NCBI RefSeq assembly: GCF_004801415.1
Contig: NZ_SSNX01000003.1
Coordinates: forward strand, 428,987-492,986
DNA: 64,000 nucleotides
Origin: Deinococcus sp. KSM4-11
GTDB taxonomy: Bacteria > Deinococcota > Deinococci > Deinococcales > Deinococcaceae
Direction: 5' to 3'
In this document: one piece after another, positions 62,507-64,000 of the stretch
Layout of the letters: each line of letters begins with the position of its first letter
How positions within the stretch are numbered: position 1 is the first letter of the stretch
Program-made: the position numbers and the translations under genes
The notes under the pieces: generated by a model
The model's database searches: none
The model's input: the letters and a program-made list of their open reading frames with translations, nothing else
What the model was told of the DNA's origin: nothing

Positions 62507-63357
62507 GCCTCCGGCCCATCTGCCGAAGAGTCTTCCACCGTTGGGCGATCCGGCTTCAACAGGAAGCTCGCCATCACGCGGTACCGGTCAGGGTAGGCAT
62601 CCACGAAGGCAGGCATGCGTCGCCCGGAACGGAACGGCACGAAGGACTCCTCAGTGATGTGCAGGCGCGTCTCCATGGCCGTCTCGACCGGATGTCCGGC
62701 GGGAATGGGCGTTCCTGGCCGCAGGGAATACTTCACGCCAGGGGCGGCGCTGCTGGCGCGCACGGTCAATTCCTTCGGGCCGCCGGGAGCGACCGCACCG
62801 CCATCCTCGCGTTCGGCACGCGTCACGGCGCACACGGCGTAGATCACGGGAGCGCCCGTGTTCTCGGCCAGGGTGTACAGCGCCGTGCTGGCACTCACGT
62901 CCGCCCGGCGGGACAGCTCCCCCAGGGCGCGGCCCGTGGGGCCGAAGCGTTCCAGCATGTCCTGCATCAGTTCGGCCGGGATCAGGATGGCTGCCGCGCC
63001 TGCATTGCACAGCGTCTCGATGACCTGCTCCAGCCGGTCGCCCTCGAAGGCGTCGTGCAGGTCGCTCAGCAGGTCGTCGTCTCCCAGCAGAAGCGCATGG
63101 CTGATCTCGTGCGCCAGTGTGAACCGTTGCCGTTCCGGGCGGACACTGGAGTTGATCATGATCACGTGGTGTTCCGGGTCGTAGGCACCGTCACGGTCGC
63201 CCATCGGCATGAACAGCAGTTTCACGTCCGGCAGTCCCGCCATCAGGCTGTGCGCGTCCCGGCCCGGCACGGCCCGGGCGTACTCGGTCGCGAGTTCTCG
63301 CATCCTGGCCTTGGCCTGGGCGAGCATCGCGGGCGGTGTGGCGAGCGCGTCGGTCAC
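62503..63357 (-). CDS. irrE: IrrE/PprI, radiation-response metalloprotease
   Basis: A 284-residue COG2856-type zinc protease and central switch of the Deinococcus damage response: after irradiation it cleaves the repressor DdrO. HEISH gives His83, Glu84 and His87, and Glu114 in QVIETLCNAG fits the third ligand; D. deserti IrrE has these at 82, 83, 86 and 113, as I recall. A central helix-turn-helix-like part (about 125-160) and a GAF-like C-terminal sensor (about 165-284) follow. GTG start with TAAGCT (63364-63369 on this strand) six bases upstream. It heads the folP-folB-folK operon, as in other Deinococcus. Confidence 0.95.
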   Translation of the reverse strand: MTDALATPPAMLAQAKARMRELATEYARAVPGRDAHSLMAGLPDVKLLFMPMGDRDGAYDPEHHVIMINSSVRPERQRFTLAHEISHALLLGDDDLLSDLHDAFEGDRLEQVIETLCNAGAAAILIPAELMQDMLERFGPTGRALGELSRRADVSASTALYTLAENTGAPVIYAVCAVTRAEREDGGAVAPGGPKELTVRASSAAPGVKYSLRPGTPIPAGHPVETAMETRLHITEESFVPFRSGRRMPAFVDAYPDRYRVMASFLLKPDRPTVEDSSADGPEA

Positions 63358-63363
63358 GCCCGC

Positions 63364-63369
63364 AGCTTA
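63364..63369 (-). promoter_or_regulatory. -10 box of the irrE-fol operon
   Basis: TAAGCT on the minus strand, six bases before the irrE GTG. No good -35 match and no RDRM-type palindrome is visible nearby. Confidence 0.5.
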
Positions 63370-63525
63370 CCCGGATTCCCATAAGCAGGAAACCTCACGG
63401 CGCCTGAACACCTCATTGAGAGAACCATTGACGGAGACGGCCGAGCGGGATTCCGGGGGCTATCACCTCACGCGCACAGGGAGTACCGGAAGACGGAGCT
63501 CACTTTGATAAACCGGAGATTCAAG

Positions 63526-63792
63526 TCAATCCATCACGCTTAGCTCGGCGGCCCGCAGCTTCATGACGAGCGCGACGTACTCCTCCTGCGCCTGCTCGGG
63601 AGGCGTGCCGCTCAGGGCGGCCCAGGCGTCGAACTTGGCACCGCCCGCCAGATCGAAGCCCCGTGGCCGGTCTCCCTGCACATCGCCCAGACTGCCCTGT
63701 TTGTACAGCGCATACAGCTGCAGCAGCTCGGGTACTCCGGGTTTGCGGGTCAGCGTCTTCACATCCAGCTGGGCCTGTTCGAAGGGAGTCAT
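63526..63792 (-). CDS. Acyl-CoA-binding protein
   Basis: An 88-residue four-helix protein of the ACBP family. FEQAQLDVKTL opens it, LLQLYALYKQGSLGDVQGDR is the highly conserved acyl-CoA site with Tyr and Lys (YALYKQ), and KFDAWAALSGTPPEQAQEEY follows the pattern of eukaryotic ACBP. It binds long-chain acyl-CoA esters. The family is scattered in bacteria. TACACT (63799-63804 on this strand) lies six bases before the ATG. Confidence 0.92.
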   Translation of the reverse strand: MTPFEQAQLDVKTLTRKPGVPELLQLYALYKQGSLGDVQGDRPRGFDLAGGAKFDAWAALSGTPPEQAQEEYVALVMKLRAAELSVMD

Positions 63793-63865
63793 CAGCCGAG
63801 TGTAGCGGCTCGCGCGATCCCCACATCCTTTGCTTGAGGCCTGCCCTTACCCACAGCAACAAAGA

Positions 63866-63895
63866 AGCCCGGCCTCCTTTTCAGGGGGCCGGGCT
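63866..63895 (-). terminator. Terminator after the 16S rRNA gene
   Basis: A nine-base stem (63866-63874 with 63887-63895) and a 12-base loop. Read on the minus strand it is followed by CTTTGTT. It lies 54 bases past the 16S 3' end. Confidence 0.7.
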
Positions 63896-63945
63896 GGGGA
63901 TGAAGACAGTGCTGGAGAGCGGTGTGAAGCAGAGGGTGCGGAGCG

Positions 63946-64000
<55 letters not shown>

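Overview
The window is GC-rich bacterial DNA with tightly packed genes, no insertion sequence, no CRISPR array and no tRNA that I could see. It comes from a member of Deinococcus. The evidence is an IrrE/PprI radiation-response protease gene in front of folate genes, a 17-bp palindrome of the radiation/desiccation response (RDRM) type on the uvrB promoter, an extended L25/CTC ribosomal protein, many genes whose -10 box (TANNNT) lies only 5-9 bases before the start codon (leaderless transcripts), and a 16S rRNA gene that stands alone.

Layout. 1-3472: suf Fe-S assembly genes, with sufB (cut by the window edge) and sufD separated by a low-GC unknown gene, a cupin and a HIT protein. 3531-6110: ATP-grasp protein, PNPOx-like protein, VOC protein, a collagen-like/tail-collar protein and an unannotated 42-residue lipoprotein. 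6138-9028: 2-oxoacid:ferredoxin oxidoreductase korA-korB. 9115-10836: HD phosphohydrolase, YjlB-type cupin, TMEM175-type channel. 11308-17334: secreted Thr/Ala/Pro-rich protein and an RND efflux pair. 17624-21386: secreted two-repeat protein, soluble transhydrogenase, lipoprotein aminopeptidase. 21456-25131: rplY/ctc, efp, accB, accC. 25304-30766: small conserved protein, exonuclease III and a very large RNase R. 30830-38654: App1 phosphatase, SDR, two subtilisins, small membrane protein, alpha/beta hydrolase, DinB protein, compact RNA ligase. 38758-43338: pyruvate dehydrogenase E1 and E2. 43616-47320: GNAT, EamA exporter with divergent LysR, MFS transporter. 47452-50128: uvrB and a GNAT. 50153-56144: a phospho-signalling cassette (VWA, zinc-ribbon Ser/Thr kinase, zinc-ribbon FHA, pseudokinase-PP2C fusion). 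56208-60702: unknown secreted protein, dsRBD protein, HAD phosphatase, YraN, hydroxyacid-oxoacid transhydrogenase, TPR-like protein, small membrane protein. 60740-63357: irrE-folP-folB-folK read leftwards. 63526-64000: acyl-CoA-binding protein and the 3' end of 16S rRNA.

How it works together. Central carbon metabolism is covered by PDH, korAB, acetyl-CoA carboxylase and transhydrogenase. Stress and repair functions are IrrE, UvrB, exonuclease III, an RNA ligase and RNase R. IrrE cleaves the repressor DdrO, which in Deinococcus acts through RDRM sites, so the window holds both the protease switch and one of its likely outputs (uvrB); ddrO itself is not here. The strongest candidate for a poorly described system is the four-gene kinase/phosphatase/FHA/VWA cassette at 50-56 kb.
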